Shown here: one piece after another, positions 44,448 through 53,322 of the stretch | Numbering within the stretch: position 1 is the first letter of the stretch | How the letters are laid out: every line of letters begins with the position of its first letter | Assembly: GCA_009735695.1 (NCBI GenBank) | Contig: SRSL01000006.1 | Span: 168,043-232,042 of the forward strand | Length of the DNA stretch: 64,000 nt | Reading direction: 5' to 3' | Source of the DNA: Christiangramia bathymodioli | GTDB lineage: Bacteria; Bacteroidota; Bacteroidia; Flavobacteriales; Flavobacteriaceae | The notes under the pieces: model-generated | Databases searched by the model: none | The model's input: only the letters and a program-made list of their open reading frames with translations | What the model was told of the DNA's origin: nothing | Made by a program: the position numbers and the translations under genes

Positions 44448-44530
44448 CACTAAGAAATTAGTGATTTTTCATAATTGATCAAAGTTTTGATCAAAGCCGG
44501 TTCTGCCCTACACAGGATCGGCTCTTTTAT
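44448..44530 (+). ncRNA. predicted regulated small RNA of about 80 nt
   Basis: Transcription from the site C promoter should start near 44448. The RNA would have an 8-bp hairpin (TTGATCAA at 44475-44482 with TTGATCAA at 44487-44494, 4-base loop), directly followed by an 11-bp terminator stem (AGCCGGTTCTG at 44495-44505 with CAGGATCGGCT at 44513-44523, two G-U pairs) and CTTTTATTT. No open frame above five codons is present. The end of the nitroreductase gene overlaps it antisense by a few bases. FNR-driven FnrS in enterobacteria is a functional analogue, not a homologue. Confidence 0.6.
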
Positions 44531-45216
44531 TTATAGAATTCACTAATCTCTTCCAGGTTTTTTCTTTCAAGATCGGGGACCATGGCATCTTTTGCCGCAT
44601 AACCTACCGGAAGCAACAAAAAAGCACGCTCATTTTTGGGGCGGTTTAAAATATCGGCCAGGAAATTCATGGGGCTTGGCGTATGGGTTAGGGTTACCAG
44701 TCCGGCCTGGTGAATGGCTGTGATCAACATTCCGCAGGCGATTCCCACCGATTCATTCACATAATAATTGGTGTGTTTCTCCTCGTTCTCATCCAGCTCG
44801 TACACCTCTTTAAAAACAACGATGAGCCAGGGAGCGATTTCCAGGAATTCTTTTTTCGCATCGGTTGCCAGGGGAGCGAGATCTTTTAACCAGCGATCGC
44901 TCATCCTCCCGTTATAATTCTCCTTTTCTTCGGCCTCTGCCGCTTCCCTGATTTTAGATTTTAGTTCAGGATTTGAAATAGCACAGAATTTCCAGGGCTG
45001 TTTATGCGCCCCGGAAGGAGCCGTTCCCGCAATTTTGATAAGGTTTTTTATCACCTCTTCGGGCACTTCTTTTTCTGAAAAATGTCTCACAGAACGCCGG
45101 GAATCCATTTGCAGGTAAAATTCTGAAGAAATTCTTCGCATTTCCTCTTCGGAAAACTGCTTCGAGGCATAGGAAATATGGCGAAAGCCGTTGATGATCT
45201 TTTCCTTTAGAGACAT
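44527..45216 (-). CDS. nitroreductase family protein
   Basis: A 229-residue FMN enzyme. FMN-binding words are MDSRRSVRHFSEKEVPEEVI near the start, TAPSGAHKQPWKFCAI near 75 and the LPVGYAAKDAMVPDL end. The family reduces nitro compounds, quinones or iodotyrosine-like substrates; the SGAHKQPW block is shared with iodotyrosine-deiodinase-like members. Single gene. Confidence 0.9.
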   Translation of the reverse strand: MSLKEKIINGFRHISYASKQFSEEEMRRISSEFYLQMDSRRSVRHFSEKEVPEEVIKNLIKIAGTAPSGAHKQPWKFCAISNPELKSKIREAAEAEEKENYNGRMSDRWLKDLAPLATDAKKEFLEIAPWLIVVFKEVYELDENEEKHTNYYVNESVGIACGMLITAIHQAGLVTLTHTPSPMNFLADILNRPKNERAFLLLPVGYAAKDAMVPDLERKNLEEISEFYK

Positions 45217-45285
45217 GGTTGGTTGTTTACTTCAAATTTAAAAAACAGAATCGAGAACTGCAGTGCTTTATATTTCTGAAAATGA

Positions 45286-46692
45286 TTACAGCCTGGACAG
45301 TTTCCCCATGAGATCAATGAGTTTCTTTTTAAAACCGCTAAATGGCGGATGCAGCATATCTGAAGCTGCCAGCGATTTTTGATGCATCACGGCACGCTTC
45401 TTTGAAAAGGTTTTGAAGCCATCGAAACCGTGATAATGCCCCATCCCACTGTTCCCTACTCCACCAAAAGGCAGATTGTGCTGGGCAAGGTGGAATATGG
45501 TATCATTGATGCAAACCCCTCCTGAAAGTGTATGTTTCAGCAGGTGATCGATGCGTCTGCGGTTGGAATCGAAATAATACAGCGCCAGTGGCTTTGGTTT
45601 ATCATTCACATATTCGATCGCGCTGGCCACATCAGGAAGATTCACCACCGGCAGGATGGGCCCGAAGATCTCTTCCTGCATAATCTTCATTTCATCGCCA
45701 ACATCGAACAGCAATTTCGGACTCATCTTTTGGTTGGAATTAACCGGTTCTTCTGAAAGTTCCACTATCCTTGCTCCCTTTTCCCTGGCATCGCCCAGAA
45801 GGGATTGCAAGCGGTCGTAGTGGCTATTACTGATTATCTGAGTGTACTGATCATTTTCAGCCAGCTTGGGATAAGCCGAATTTACCTTTTCTCTTGCTGC
45901 TTTTTCGAATTCGGAATTCAGTGAAGCTGGCATGATCACGTAATCTGTGGCAACACAGGTTTGTCCGCTATTCAGCAGCTTTCCGGCCAAAATTCGGCTT
46001 ACCGCTTTTTTCAGGTCATATTTCTCATGGATAATAGCTGGTGATTTGCCTCCAAGTTCAAGAGTAACCGGCGTAAGATTAGGTGCAGCAGCGGCCATTA
46101 CTTTTTTCCCCACATTGGTGGATCCTGTAAAGAACAAATGATCCCAGGGCATCGAAGAAAAATCCTGGGCCAGCTCGGCATTTCCCGTTACGCAATGAAT
46201 ATATTCCTTCGGAAAAGTAGAGTTTATAAGCTCTTTGATAACTTCAGCAGATCCTGGGGCGATCTCTGAAGGCTTCAAAACAGCATGATTACCCGCAGCG
46301 ATCGCATCTACCAATGGACTTAATGTCAATAAAACCTGGTAATTCCAGGCGCCCATGATCCCAACCGATCCCAATGGCTGATACTGATAATAAGCCGAAC
46401 TCGGCAACAGGAACCAGCTAGAAGAAACGCTTTGCCTTCTCATCCAGGTTTTCAGGTGACTCATAGCATGCCTTATCTGGTCATGTAGCGGAAAGATCTC
46501 CAGCACCAGGGTTTCCTCCTCCGCCCTAAGGCCAAAGTCGGCAGAAACAGCTTTTATTAGTCGATCCTTATATTTTTCAACAGCCTCTTCCAGTTGTTTC
46601 AGGCTTTCCATTCGCTTTTTATAATCAGGGGGAGCCGCCTTAAAAGCTGCCTGCTGTTCTCTGAGTATGTTCTTAAGCTCAAGCCTGTTCAT
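45286..46692 (-). CDS. aldehyde dehydrogenase, class 3 type
   Basis: A 468-residue enzyme. Catalytic Glu in TLELGGKSPAII near 210, Cys in NSGQTCVATDY near 245, and the class 3 ending GGVGNSGMGHYHGFDGFKTFSKKRAV. It oxidises fatty or aromatic aldehydes with NAD(P). The frame is open 54 bp further, but ATG 46692 gives the usual start; it overlaps the SDR gene stop by 14 bp, so the two are coupled. Confidence 0.92.
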   Translation of the reverse strand: MNRLELKNILREQQAAFKAAPPDYKKRMESLKQLEEAVEKYKDRLIKAVSADFGLRAEEETLVLEIFPLHDQIRHAMSHLKTWMRRQSVSSSWFLLPSSAYYQYQPLGSVGIMGAWNYQVLLTLSPLVDAIAAGNHAVLKPSEIAPGSAEVIKELINSTFPKEYIHCVTGNAELAQDFSSMPWDHLFFTGSTNVGKKVMAAAAPNLTPVTLELGGKSPAIIHEKYDLKKAVSRILAGKLLNSGQTCVATDYVIMPASLNSEFEKAAREKVNSAYPKLAENDQYTQIISNSHYDRLQSLLGDAREKGARIVELSEEPVNSNQKMSPKLLFDVGDEMKIMQEEIFGPILPVVNLPDVASAIEYVNDKPKPLALYYFDSNRRRIDHLLKHTLSGGVCINDTIFHLAQHNLPFGGVGNSGMGHYHGFDGFKTFSKKRAVMHQKSLAASDMLHPPFSGFKKKLIDLMGKLSRL

Positions 46693-47500
46693 TTTGTCTT
46701 CCTTTAAAATGGTCCATAGAATGATGTATCCCGAAAACTTTTCCAACTATAAAATCCAACCAGCGTTTGGGTAGTATTCCCTTAAGAAATGGCAGGATAT
46801 AAACTATACCCGGCATTCGCAGGATGATTCGACCGTGTTCAACGGCCTTCATGATCTTTTTAACCGCTTTTTCGGGTGTCAGGATTGGGATGAATGGTGA
46901 TCGTACTCCTTCGAACATTCCCGTATCGATATAGTAGGGAGTGACCGTAAGCACACGAACCCCGGTTTTCTTTCGTTCCATCTCCAGCCGAAGCGAATCA
47001 GACCAGCCGGTCATCGCCCACTTACTGGCACAATAAACGCTCATCCCGGGATTGGAAAGCATACTGGCGGCCGAGGAAATATTCACGATATGGCCTCTCC
47101 CACGTTTCAACATGCCTGGCAGCAATTTGAGGCATAATTTCATGGGTGCAATGGAATTCACCTGCATATCACGTTCGATATCGGTAGCGGTGTGCTCTAA
47201 AAAATCCTTCCCGGTGACTACTCCTGCGTTATTGATCAGGATGTCTACCTCCCAACCTTTTTCTATTATTTTCTGAATCGCTTCTTCGACCTCATCTTCC
47301 CTGCTAATATCCACCGGCAAGCAAAGCAACCGATCCTCCTCTGTGGTTAATTTCCCTTTTGCTGAGTGTAAAGCCTTTTCATCCCTGTCTAATAATACAA
47401 GGTTTTTAGCACCTTGCTCAAGGCTTTTTAAGGCCATAAGCAAACCAATACCAGAGGCGCCGCCCGTGATCAATAAAGTGCTGTTCTTGAATTTTGTCAA
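46679..47500 (-). CDS. short-chain dehydrogenase/reductase
   Basis: A 273-residue Rossmann enzyme. Cofactor site LLITGGASGIGLLMA, NNAGVV, catalytic Ser in NISSAASML and the active YCASKWA. The ALDH gene follows with overlap. An alcohol-to-aldehyde-to-acid sequence on one substrate is possible for the pair. Confidence 0.92.
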   Translation of the reverse strand: MTKFKNSTLLITGGASGIGLLMALKSLEQGAKNLVLLDRDEKALHSAKGKLTTEEDRLLCLPVDISREDEVEEAIQKIIEKGWEVDILINNAGVVTGKDFLEHTATDIERDMQVNSIAPMKLCLKLLPGMLKRGRGHIVNISSAASMLSNPGMSVYCASKWAMTGWSDSLRLEMERKKTGVRVLTVTPYYIDTGMFEGVRSPFIPILTPEKAVKKIMKAVEHGRIILRMPGIVYILPFLKGILPKRWLDFIVGKVFGIHHSMDHFKGRQNEQA

Positions 47501-47612
47501 AATAAGAATACTTGTTGATGCTTAAAAATAGGTTTTTAAACCCAGACTGCTTAAATCGAAAACCGAGAATCATTGAATCATTATTCGTATTTTTGATGAA
47601 AAGCTGATTGCC

Positions 47613-47849
47613 ATGGATCTACAAACAAGAAAAATAGAATTTGTTCAGGAGTTTTTAAAGCTTCAAAGCGAAGAGGCTGTTATACGGCTTGAAAAACTAT
47701 TGCAGAAAGAAAAGAAAAATATCTCAGGAAATGATGAAAACACGATGACCAAAGATGAATTAAACCAACGAATTGACCAATCAGAAGAAGACTTCGAAAA
47801 TAATGATTACAAAAAAACTTCTGACTTATTATCTAAATACCAGGGATGA
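47613..47849 (+). CDS. putative antitoxin of a RelE/ParE-type module
   Basis: A 78-residue helical, charged protein (TRKIEFVQEFLKLQSEEAVIRLEKLL, then a flexible acidic half). It overlaps the toxin start by 4 bp. Size and order match antitoxins of the addiction-module-component type. A TATTTTTG -7 box lies at 47588-47595. Confidence 0.72.
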   Translation: MDLQTRKIEFVQEFLKLQSEEAVIRLEKLLQKEKKNISGNDENTMTKDELNQRIDQSEEDFENNDYKKTSDLLSKYQG

Positions 47850-48163
47850 AATTAGAAGTAATTTGGTCCAAATTTGCAGAAAGGCAACTTGATGAAATTT
47901 TTGAATACTACTATGAAAATGCAAGTCCTGGAATTGCTCGAAAATTAATCCAAGACCTTTTAAAGGAACCCAATAGGCTTAAAAAGGATCTAAAAATCGG
48001 ACAGATTGAAGAGTTTCTAAAAGACAGAAAAATAACCTATAGGTATTTACTTTTTAAAAATTATAAAATAATCTATTCGATAGATACTAAAAACGGATTC
48101 ATAAAAATTGCGGATGTTTTTGACACCAGGCAGCATCCTTTAAAAATAAAGCGATTCGAATAA
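47846..48163 (+). CDS. RelE/ParE-family toxin
   Basis: A 105-residue protein with the family start VIWSKFAERQLDEIFEYYYENAS, central IGQIEEFLKDRKITYRYLLFKNYKIIYSID and final VFDTRQHPLKIK. ParE toxins poison gyrase, RelE ones cut mRNA; the sequence does not decide. It is the second gene of the module. Confidence 0.83.
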   Translation: MKLEVIWSKFAERQLDEIFEYYYENASPGIARKLIQDLLKEPNRLKKDLKIGQIEEFLKDRKITYRYLLFKNYKIIYSIDTKNGFIKIADVFDTRQHPLKIKRFE

Positions 48164-48267
48164 CAATATTTATTTCGCACCCACTTCTACATTCTGAAAT
48201 ATAGTTTTGCTCAATTATCCCAAAAAAGTTACAAAAGAATATAGGACGAAAACTGGCATTTTTTTGA

Positions 48268-48891
48268 TTATTTCTTCCTGAAAAGCCCAAAACTGAAGTT
48301 CTGGGTCGCATCCCAGGGAGTGGAATGATCCAGGTTTTGCAGGCTTATCACTTCGAACTCTGATTCCAGCATTTCTTTAAGATCTTTAGTGGAATATTGC
48401 CTGATTTCGATGCCGCTGCATTTGGTTGGACCTTTATCAGAAAAAGTGGCAAGGATGAGATAACCGCCAGGCTTAAGATAGGAATTTAGTTTCTCAAAAT
48501 ATTTTTCAACCTGTGCATCTTCGGTAAGAAAATGAAAAGCAGCACGGTCATGCCACAGCTCAAATTTTTTATCAGATTTAAAGGTGGTGACGTCGCTTGC
48601 GATCCAGTTTACCGCATCGGCCTTTGATCCTAACCTGTACTGGGCTTTTTTCATGGCTAGTTCTGAGATATCCAGAACACTGATATTAGAGTAATCCAAC
48701 TTCAGAAGGTTATCTACCAGAAAAGAATTTCCACCGCCTATATCGATGATCTCAGCATCTTTCGATAGGGCAAGGGATTCGATCAGGTTCAGGGAAGATT
48801 CCGGGCGAGCCTGGTACCAGCTGGTCTCTTCGAATTCCTTTTTTCCGTAGATATCGTTCCAGTGTGATTTCAGATCTTTCATTTCATTCAA
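48268..48891 (-). CDS. class I SAM-dependent methyltransferase
   Basis: A 207-residue protein. WNDIYGKKEFEETSWYQ start, SAM motif AEIIDIGGGNSFLVDNLL, then NISVLDISELAMKKA and FELWHDRAAFHFLTE. The WHDRAAFHF pattern is typical of thiopurine-methyltransferase-like proteins in bacteria. Substrate unknown. Two bases separate it from the DUF2231 gene. Confidence 0.88.
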   Translation of the reverse strand: MNEMKDLKSHWNDIYGKKEFEETSWYQARPESSLNLIESLALSKDAEIIDIGGGNSFLVDNLLKLDYSNISVLDISELAMKKAQYRLGSKADAVNWIASDVTTFKSDKKFELWHDRAAFHFLTEDAQVEKYFEKLNSYLKPGGYLILATFSDKGPTKCSGIEIRQYSTKDLKEMLESEFEVISLQNLDHSTPWDATQNFSFGLFRKK

Positions 48892-48894
48892 ATC

Positions 48895-49374
48895 TTAGAA
48901 ACCGGCACAGTCTTCAGAAGGTACATTCACTCCAGCAGCCTGCTCATAGACCAGTTCGGCTCCCAGGTGTCCCACATAGACCAAAAAGCCACTTCCGGTT
49001 AACATCACCAGTACAACCAGTATTCGCAGGATCCTGCCAGACAAAAGATCAAACCGGTTCAGTAAATCCATGAATAAGGCGCCGCTAAAGAACCAGGCTG
49101 TTAGAAAGGCATTATTCTCATGGCTTTTTAACACGGTAGGATCACAAATCTTTCTAGAAACAATTCCATCGGCCAGGTTGCCGGTATAGATCGCGATCCA
49201 TACACCCACAACCCCGAGAGCCAGAAGAATGCTCCCGGCCTGTCGCCAGGTTGAAGTTGGGATCCAGATACCAACCAATTTAAAAAGGCTGGCAACAAGT
49301 AATAAGGTTACTGGAAAATGAACGGACAGAGGATGAAGTACCTCTGTCCGTATAAATTCTGGAAATTCGAGCAT
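48895..49374 (-). CDS. DUF2231 membrane protein
   Basis: A 159-residue protein with four helices and the family start LHPLSVHFPVTLLLVASLFKL; LVYVGHLGAELVYEQ closes it. DUF2231 proteins accompany cytochromes and copper proteins. It lies 3 bp behind a small lipoprotein gene, in a minus-strand group after cydAB. Confidence 0.86.
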   Translation of the reverse strand: MLEFPEFIRTEVLHPLSVHFPVTLLLVASLFKLVGIWIPTSTWRQAGSILLALGVVGVWIAIYTGNLADGIVSRKICDPTVLKSHENNAFLTAWFFSGALFMDLLNRFDLLSGRILRILVVLVMLTGSGFLVYVGHLGAELVYEQAAGVNVPSEDCAGF

Positions 49375-49377
49375 TTC

Positions 49378-49692
49378 TTATTCCATGATCTTAACAGAGA
49401 TAGGATCCAGTCTCTGACCAACTTTTTCCACCTCAACTTCTACTTTCTGACCTTCTTCCAGCTCAGAGAAATCTACTTCGCTCCCATTTCTGGTAAGGCT
49501 GGTAGTTTCGGTAAAGTAAAGCTCCAGTGTTTTATCATCGTCTGTAGTTACGTAAATTTCGGTCTTTTCAGGTTCTACTTCCTTGATAGTTCCCTGGTAA
49601 GTTCCAGATTCAACCACATCGGTACTTTCGCCACAGGCTACAAAAAGCATAATGGCACTTACGAACAGACCTTTTAAAATTGAAGATTTCAT
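49378..49692 (-). CDS. small lipoprotein with OB-like beta domain
   Basis: A 104-residue protein with lipobox LFVAC. The mature part has YQGTIKEVEPEKTEIYVTTDD and FSELEEGQKVEVEVEKVGQRLDPISVKI, a pattern seen in small single-stranded-binding-like DUF5666 proteins. Function unknown. First of three cotranscribed minus-strand genes. Confidence 0.75.
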   Translation of the reverse strand: MKSSILKGLFVSAIMLFVACGESTDVVESGTYQGTIKEVEPEKTEIYVTTDDDKTLELYFTETTSLTRNGSEVDFSELEEGQKVEVEVEKVGQRLDPISVKIME

Positions 49693-49798
49693 ATTATAAT
49701 TATTTAGTTAAGTTTTCAGCAGACCAAATTACCGAATTTTCGGCCTACTCCCAAGCAAGACCGCTCATTTACCATTATTTTAAGCATAAAAAAGTAGA

Positions 49799-50833
49799 TC
49801 ATTCTTCAGAAGACTTTCTCATTCCGATTTTAATCATATTGAATGATTTCATTAAATGATAGAGCCCTGGAAGAATAATAGCTCCTCCCACGATCAGCGA
49901 AATCGCCAGCACCCTGATGACCGATTCCGGAGCGGTATCTTCCAGTAAATTAAGATCGCCATTGCTGGTAATGATCAAATTCGGAAAATGGGCATGGACG
50001 GCGGCAAAAATGACCAATAAAATCTGAATCCCGGCCAAAACACGGGTAAGTACACTGTGCTCCCGTCGAATGCTACGCCATAGGAAAATGAGCAGAATAG
50101 CGGAAATTCCAATGGCCGCCAGCGAGATCCAGTTCTGAAGAAAATCCATTACGAAGACCATTTGGGTTAGGTAACCATACAAGAGCACGCAACCGCCAAC
50201 CACCACCAGAACGATGGTATAAAACGCCGATTTACGGCTGTAGATCTTCCTGGGCTTCCCACTGGTCTCCCCTATCAATAAAGTCGCTGCAAGAAAAGCG
50301 CACAGGGCAGCATAAAAAAGTCCGGTCAAGATAGAAAAGGGGTTCAGCCATGGATCGATAAAAATATCTTTAAAACCTACTGAAGCGTAATCCTCGGTTA
50401 GCAGGATCTCTCCGGAAATCAATGCCCCGAAAGACATACCAAGAAAAACCGGCGTGATAAAACTCGAAATTCTGAAAACCCGGTTATACCACACCTGCGA
50501 GGCATCAACCACGGCATCATAATGCCTGAAAACAAAAGCCACTCCCCTGAAGGTAATTCCAAGCAGTACCAGGGTAAGAGGAATATGCAGATGAATAATG
50601 ATAATATTAAAATAGGCGGGAAAAGCGATCCAGAGGATCACGATAAGGATGATGAGCCAGATATGATTGGCTTCCCAAACAGGGCCCATCACATTATAGA
50701 TGGTTTCGCGGTTCAGGTCCCTGTCTTTTTTTGAAGAAAACAATTCCACGATGCCAGCGCCAAAATCGGCTCCACCCAGGAACACGTAGAGGAAAAGGGA
50801 GAAAAAGGTAAAAAAGAGCACTACGTATAACAT
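49799..50833 (-). CDS. cydB: cytochrome bd ubiquinol oxidase subunit II
   Basis: A 344-residue protein with eight or nine helices. The start LYVFLGGADFGAGIVELF and MGPVWEANHIWLI contain conserved residues of CydB. It follows cydA by 3 bp. With CydA it reduces oxygen to water in the inner membrane using quinol, without proton pumping; bd oxidases resist sulfide, which fits the nearby sulfur genes. Confidence 0.95.
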   Translation of the reverse strand: MLYVVLFFTFFSLFLYVFLGGADFGAGIVELFSSKKDRDLNRETIYNVMGPVWEANHIWLIILIVILWIAFPAYFNIIIIHLHIPLTLVLLGITFRGVAFVFRHYDAVVDASQVWYNRVFRISSFITPVFLGMSFGALISGEILLTEDYASVGFKDIFIDPWLNPFSILTGLFYAALCAFLAATLLIGETSGKPRKIYSRKSAFYTIVLVVVGGCVLLYGYLTQMVFVMDFLQNWISLAAIGISAILLIFLWRSIRREHSVLTRVLAGIQILLVIFAAVHAHFPNLIITSNGDLNLLEDTAPESVIRVLAISLIVGGAIILPGLYHLMKSFNMIKIGMRKSSEE

Positions 50834-50836
50834 GGC

Positions 50837-52141
50837 TTAATCATTAGATTGGTTAAGAACTTTGATCTGTCGCAGCATCAGCCAGCTTACGGTAAGGCCT
50901 AGTGAAAGATAGACCAGCAGGTACATAAAGAAACTGTATTTAAGTCCCGGCATGGGCGTAACAGCTTCAGAAGTTCTCATCACTTCATATACGATCCATG
51001 GTTGGCGGCCTACTTCGGTCACCACCCAGCCCGCTTCCAGGGCAATAAATCCAAGCGGAGTAAGCATGGCAAAAAACCACCAGAATTTGCGATTATCGAA
51101 CCAGCTTTTTTTCTTTTTCAGCGCGATGAAATAAATAAGTGCTGCCAGCATCAGCAAGGTTCCGATGCCTACCATTACCTGGAAAGCATAATGAACAATC
51201 GCCACCGGTGGTAATTCATCTTCGGAAAATTCATTAAGCCCTTTCACTTCAGCATCAAAATCACCAAAAGCCAGAAATGATAATGCATTCGGGATCTCGA
51301 TCTTATGGCTTACCTTTTTATTTTCTTCGTCTACCAGGCCGCCGATAAAAAGCGGAGCCCCTTTTTCGGTTTCATAGTGAGCTTCCATGGCCGCAAGTTT
51401 CACAGGCTGTCTCTCTGCAACATCCTTTGCAGAAAGATCGCCGCTGATTGGCTGAAGCAAAGCTGCGACACCTCCAAAAACAATCGCAATTTTAAAGGCT
51501 TTTTTATGGAGTTCGGGTTGTTTATTCCGAAGGATCTGGATAGCATGAATACCAGCCACCGCGAAGCCGGTAGCAGCAAAGGCCGCCAGGGTCATGTGCA
51601 GGGCCTGGGTAAACCAGGCTTCGTTAAGAAAAGCCGCCACAGGATCTATATTCACGAATTTGCCGTTCACCACCTCAAAGCCTGCAGGCGCATTCATCCA
51701 GGCATTGGCTGAGACCACGAGAATTCCCGACGCGACCCCGGAAACGCCAATAATGATTCCGGTGATCCAGTGAAAGGTTTCCGGCAATTTCTTCCAGCCG
51801 TAGAGGTAAAACCCGAGGGCTATTGCCTCCACGAAAAAGGCGGCGCCTTCCAGTGAAAATGGCATCCCTATTACTGGGCCGGCATGTTTCATAAACTCTG
51901 GCCACAGCATTCCCAGTTCAAAAGAAAGGGCAGTACCCGAAACGGCACCGGTAACAAAAAAGATCGCCACTCCCTTTAGCCAGGCCTTGGTAAGTTTCAA
52001 ATAAACCGGGTTGCGGGTATTGAGCCATTTTCGGTGAGCCACGACCATAAAAAATGGCATGACCATCCCGATACAGGCAAAAATAATGTGAAATCCAAGG
52101 GTAAATGCCATTTGAAGTCTGGCGTAATCGAGGTTTTCCAT
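50837..52141 (-). CDS. cydA: cytochrome bd ubiquinol oxidase subunit I
   Basis: A 434-residue protein. The haem b595 His is in FTLGFHIIFACIGM near 19; GLVDEENKK and the short loop before it form a small Q-loop; GWVVTEVGRQPWIVYEVMRT is the signature near 370. Shorter than the enterobacterial protein (about 520), as in the short-Q-loop class. First gene of the cydAB operon. Confidence 0.95.
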   Translation of the reverse strand: MENLDYARLQMAFTLGFHIIFACIGMVMPFFMVVAHRKWLNTRNPVYLKLTKAWLKGVAIFFVTGAVSGTALSFELGMLWPEFMKHAGPVIGMPFSLEGAAFFVEAIALGFYLYGWKKLPETFHWITGIIIGVSGVASGILVVSANAWMNAPAGFEVVNGKFVNIDPVAAFLNEAWFTQALHMTLAAFAATGFAVAGIHAIQILRNKQPELHKKAFKIAIVFGGVAALLQPISGDLSAKDVAERQPVKLAAMEAHYETEKGAPLFIGGLVDEENKKVSHKIEIPNALSFLAFGDFDAEVKGLNEFSEDELPPVAIVHYAFQVMVGIGTLLMLAALIYFIALKKKKSWFDNRKFWWFFAMLTPLGFIALEAGWVVTEVGRQPWIVYEVMRTSEAVTPMPGLKYSFFMYLLVYLSLGLTVSWLMLRQIKVLNQSND

Positions 52142-52155
52142 CGAAGGAATTTAAA

Positions 52156-52170
52156 GGTTGGGATCCAACC
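52156..52170 (-). promoter_or_regulatory. hairpin in the cydA leader
   Basis: GGTTGGGATCCAACC is a 6-bp inverted repeat with a 3-base centre, 15 bp before the cydA start. In the mRNA it could cover the start region; as DNA it could be an operator. No other element was found in 52142-52383. Confidence 0.45.
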
Positions 52171-52383
52171 GGTTTCCGAACTTTAAAATTACGCAATTTT
52201 GAAGAGGCGACCTGAGGAGAAAGCGGCTAATTTAGTTAGGCAAATCATAAAAAATCCGGATAGATGAACCGCCTAACCATTCTAAAGAAAACCTTGTGAA
52301 ACAAGAATTTTCAGGCGTGGCGGAAGTACTTCACTGTTTTGTTTTCCCCCGCAAAAACCTGAATGACGATCCAAATACCCGGA

Positions 52384-52432
52384 CAAAAAAATTCGGAAGA
52401 AATTCAGTTCAACAACATAATCCCTTCCGAAT
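52384..52432 (-). terminator. likely terminator of the TauE/SafE gene
   Basis: ATTCGGAAG (52391-52399) pairs with CTTCCGAAT (52424-52432); on the minus strand the stem is followed by seven T. The loop is long (24 bases). Confidence 0.7.
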
Positions 52433-52453
52433 CAACTATTAATGTACAAAAAA

Positions 52454-53254
52454 TTAATATAACTCCTTCCAGATAATGTAAACTCCCATAATAAGAACGA
52501 AATATCCGAAGGCTTTTTTCAGTTTTTGTCCGTTGATGAAGTTATTCAGGAAAACGCCCAGCCAGATCCCGGCGATCGAAAGCCCCGAGAAAATCAAAAG
52601 GAAGGTCCAGTCGATATCCATATTCTGAACGTCCCCAATAAAACCGATCAGCGATTTGATCGCAATGATCAAAAGCGAGGTTGCTACCGCCTTTTTCATT
52701 GGTAGTTTCGCCAGCAACACCAAAGCCGGAATGATAAGGAATCCGCCTCCTGCTCCAACAATCCCGGTAAGTACTCCAACTACCAGGCCTTCAATGATGA
52801 TAAGAGGGTAGTTATATTTTACTTCAGTTTCGGGCAGGTTGGTTCCATTATTCCGTCCCATGATCATAGAGATGGACGCGATGATCATTATGATCGCAAA
52901 GAACAGCATGATCCCGATATTTTTGGTAAGCGTAAAGCCCCAGATGGTAAAGATCTCTTCGGGAATTGCAGGCACCATGTACTTTCGCGTAAGATAAACT
53001 GCCAGGAAAGCCGGGATGGCAAAAACGATCGCCGTTCTAAAGTCGATCAATTTCTTAGGAATATTCCGCAGCGCACCCACCAAGGATGAAGTTCCCACCA
53101 CAAAGAGCGAATAGGCCGTTGCCGTAACCGGATTTATCGCCAGCAGGTAAACCAGGACCGGAACGGTGAGGATTGAACCTCCTCCACCAATAAGTCCCAG
53201 TACCACACCTATTAATAATCCTCCAAAGTAACCCAGTATATCAAGTAATTCCAT
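52454..53254 (-). CDS. TauE/SafE-type sulfite exporter family protein
   Basis: A 266-residue membrane protein with eight helices in two related halves: GLIGGGGSILTVPVLVYLL and GAGGGFLIIPALVLL carry the paired glycine motif. The family exports sulfite, sulfoacetate or related anions. It is preceded by site D of the Crp/Fnr regulon and, 69 bp further, by the regulator gene in the same direction. Exporting sulfite would complement the persulfide dioxygenase. Confidence 0.9.
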   Translation of the reverse strand: MELLDILGYFGGLLIGVVLGLIGGGGSILTVPVLVYLLAINPVTATAYSLFVVGTSSLVGALRNIPKKLIDFRTAIVFAIPAFLAVYLTRKYMVPAIPEEIFTIWGFTLTKNIGIMLFFAIIMIIASISMIMGRNNGTNLPETEVKYNYPLIIIEGLVVGVLTGIVGAGGGFLIIPALVLLAKLPMKKAVATSLLIIAIKSLIGFIGDVQNMDIDWTFLLIFSGLSIAGIWLGVFLNNFINGQKLKKAFGYFVLIMGVYIIWKELY

Positions 53255-53273
53255 GTCTTAAATTTATTCAGGG

Positions 53274-53317
53274 CAAAAGTATGGCCATACCGGGCCCTGC
53301 ACAGTAACAAGTGTTAC
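53274..53317 (-). promoter_or_regulatory. Crp/Fnr-type operator and promoter of the TauE/SafE gene (site D)
   Basis: GTAACAAGTGTTAC lies at 53304-53317. The minus strand reads TACTTTTG, a full TAnnTTTG match, at 53274-53281. Centres are 33 bp apart. The regulator gene ends 6 bp upstream of the palindrome. Confidence 0.8.
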
Positions 53318-53322
53318 AGAGC

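Noticed and set aside
44475..44494. TTGATCAA repeats read as an Fnr box
   Set aside because: The Fnr consensus needs TTGAT-N4-ATCAA; the two half sites here lie ten bases apart and fall downstream of the -7 box, inside the predicted RNA.
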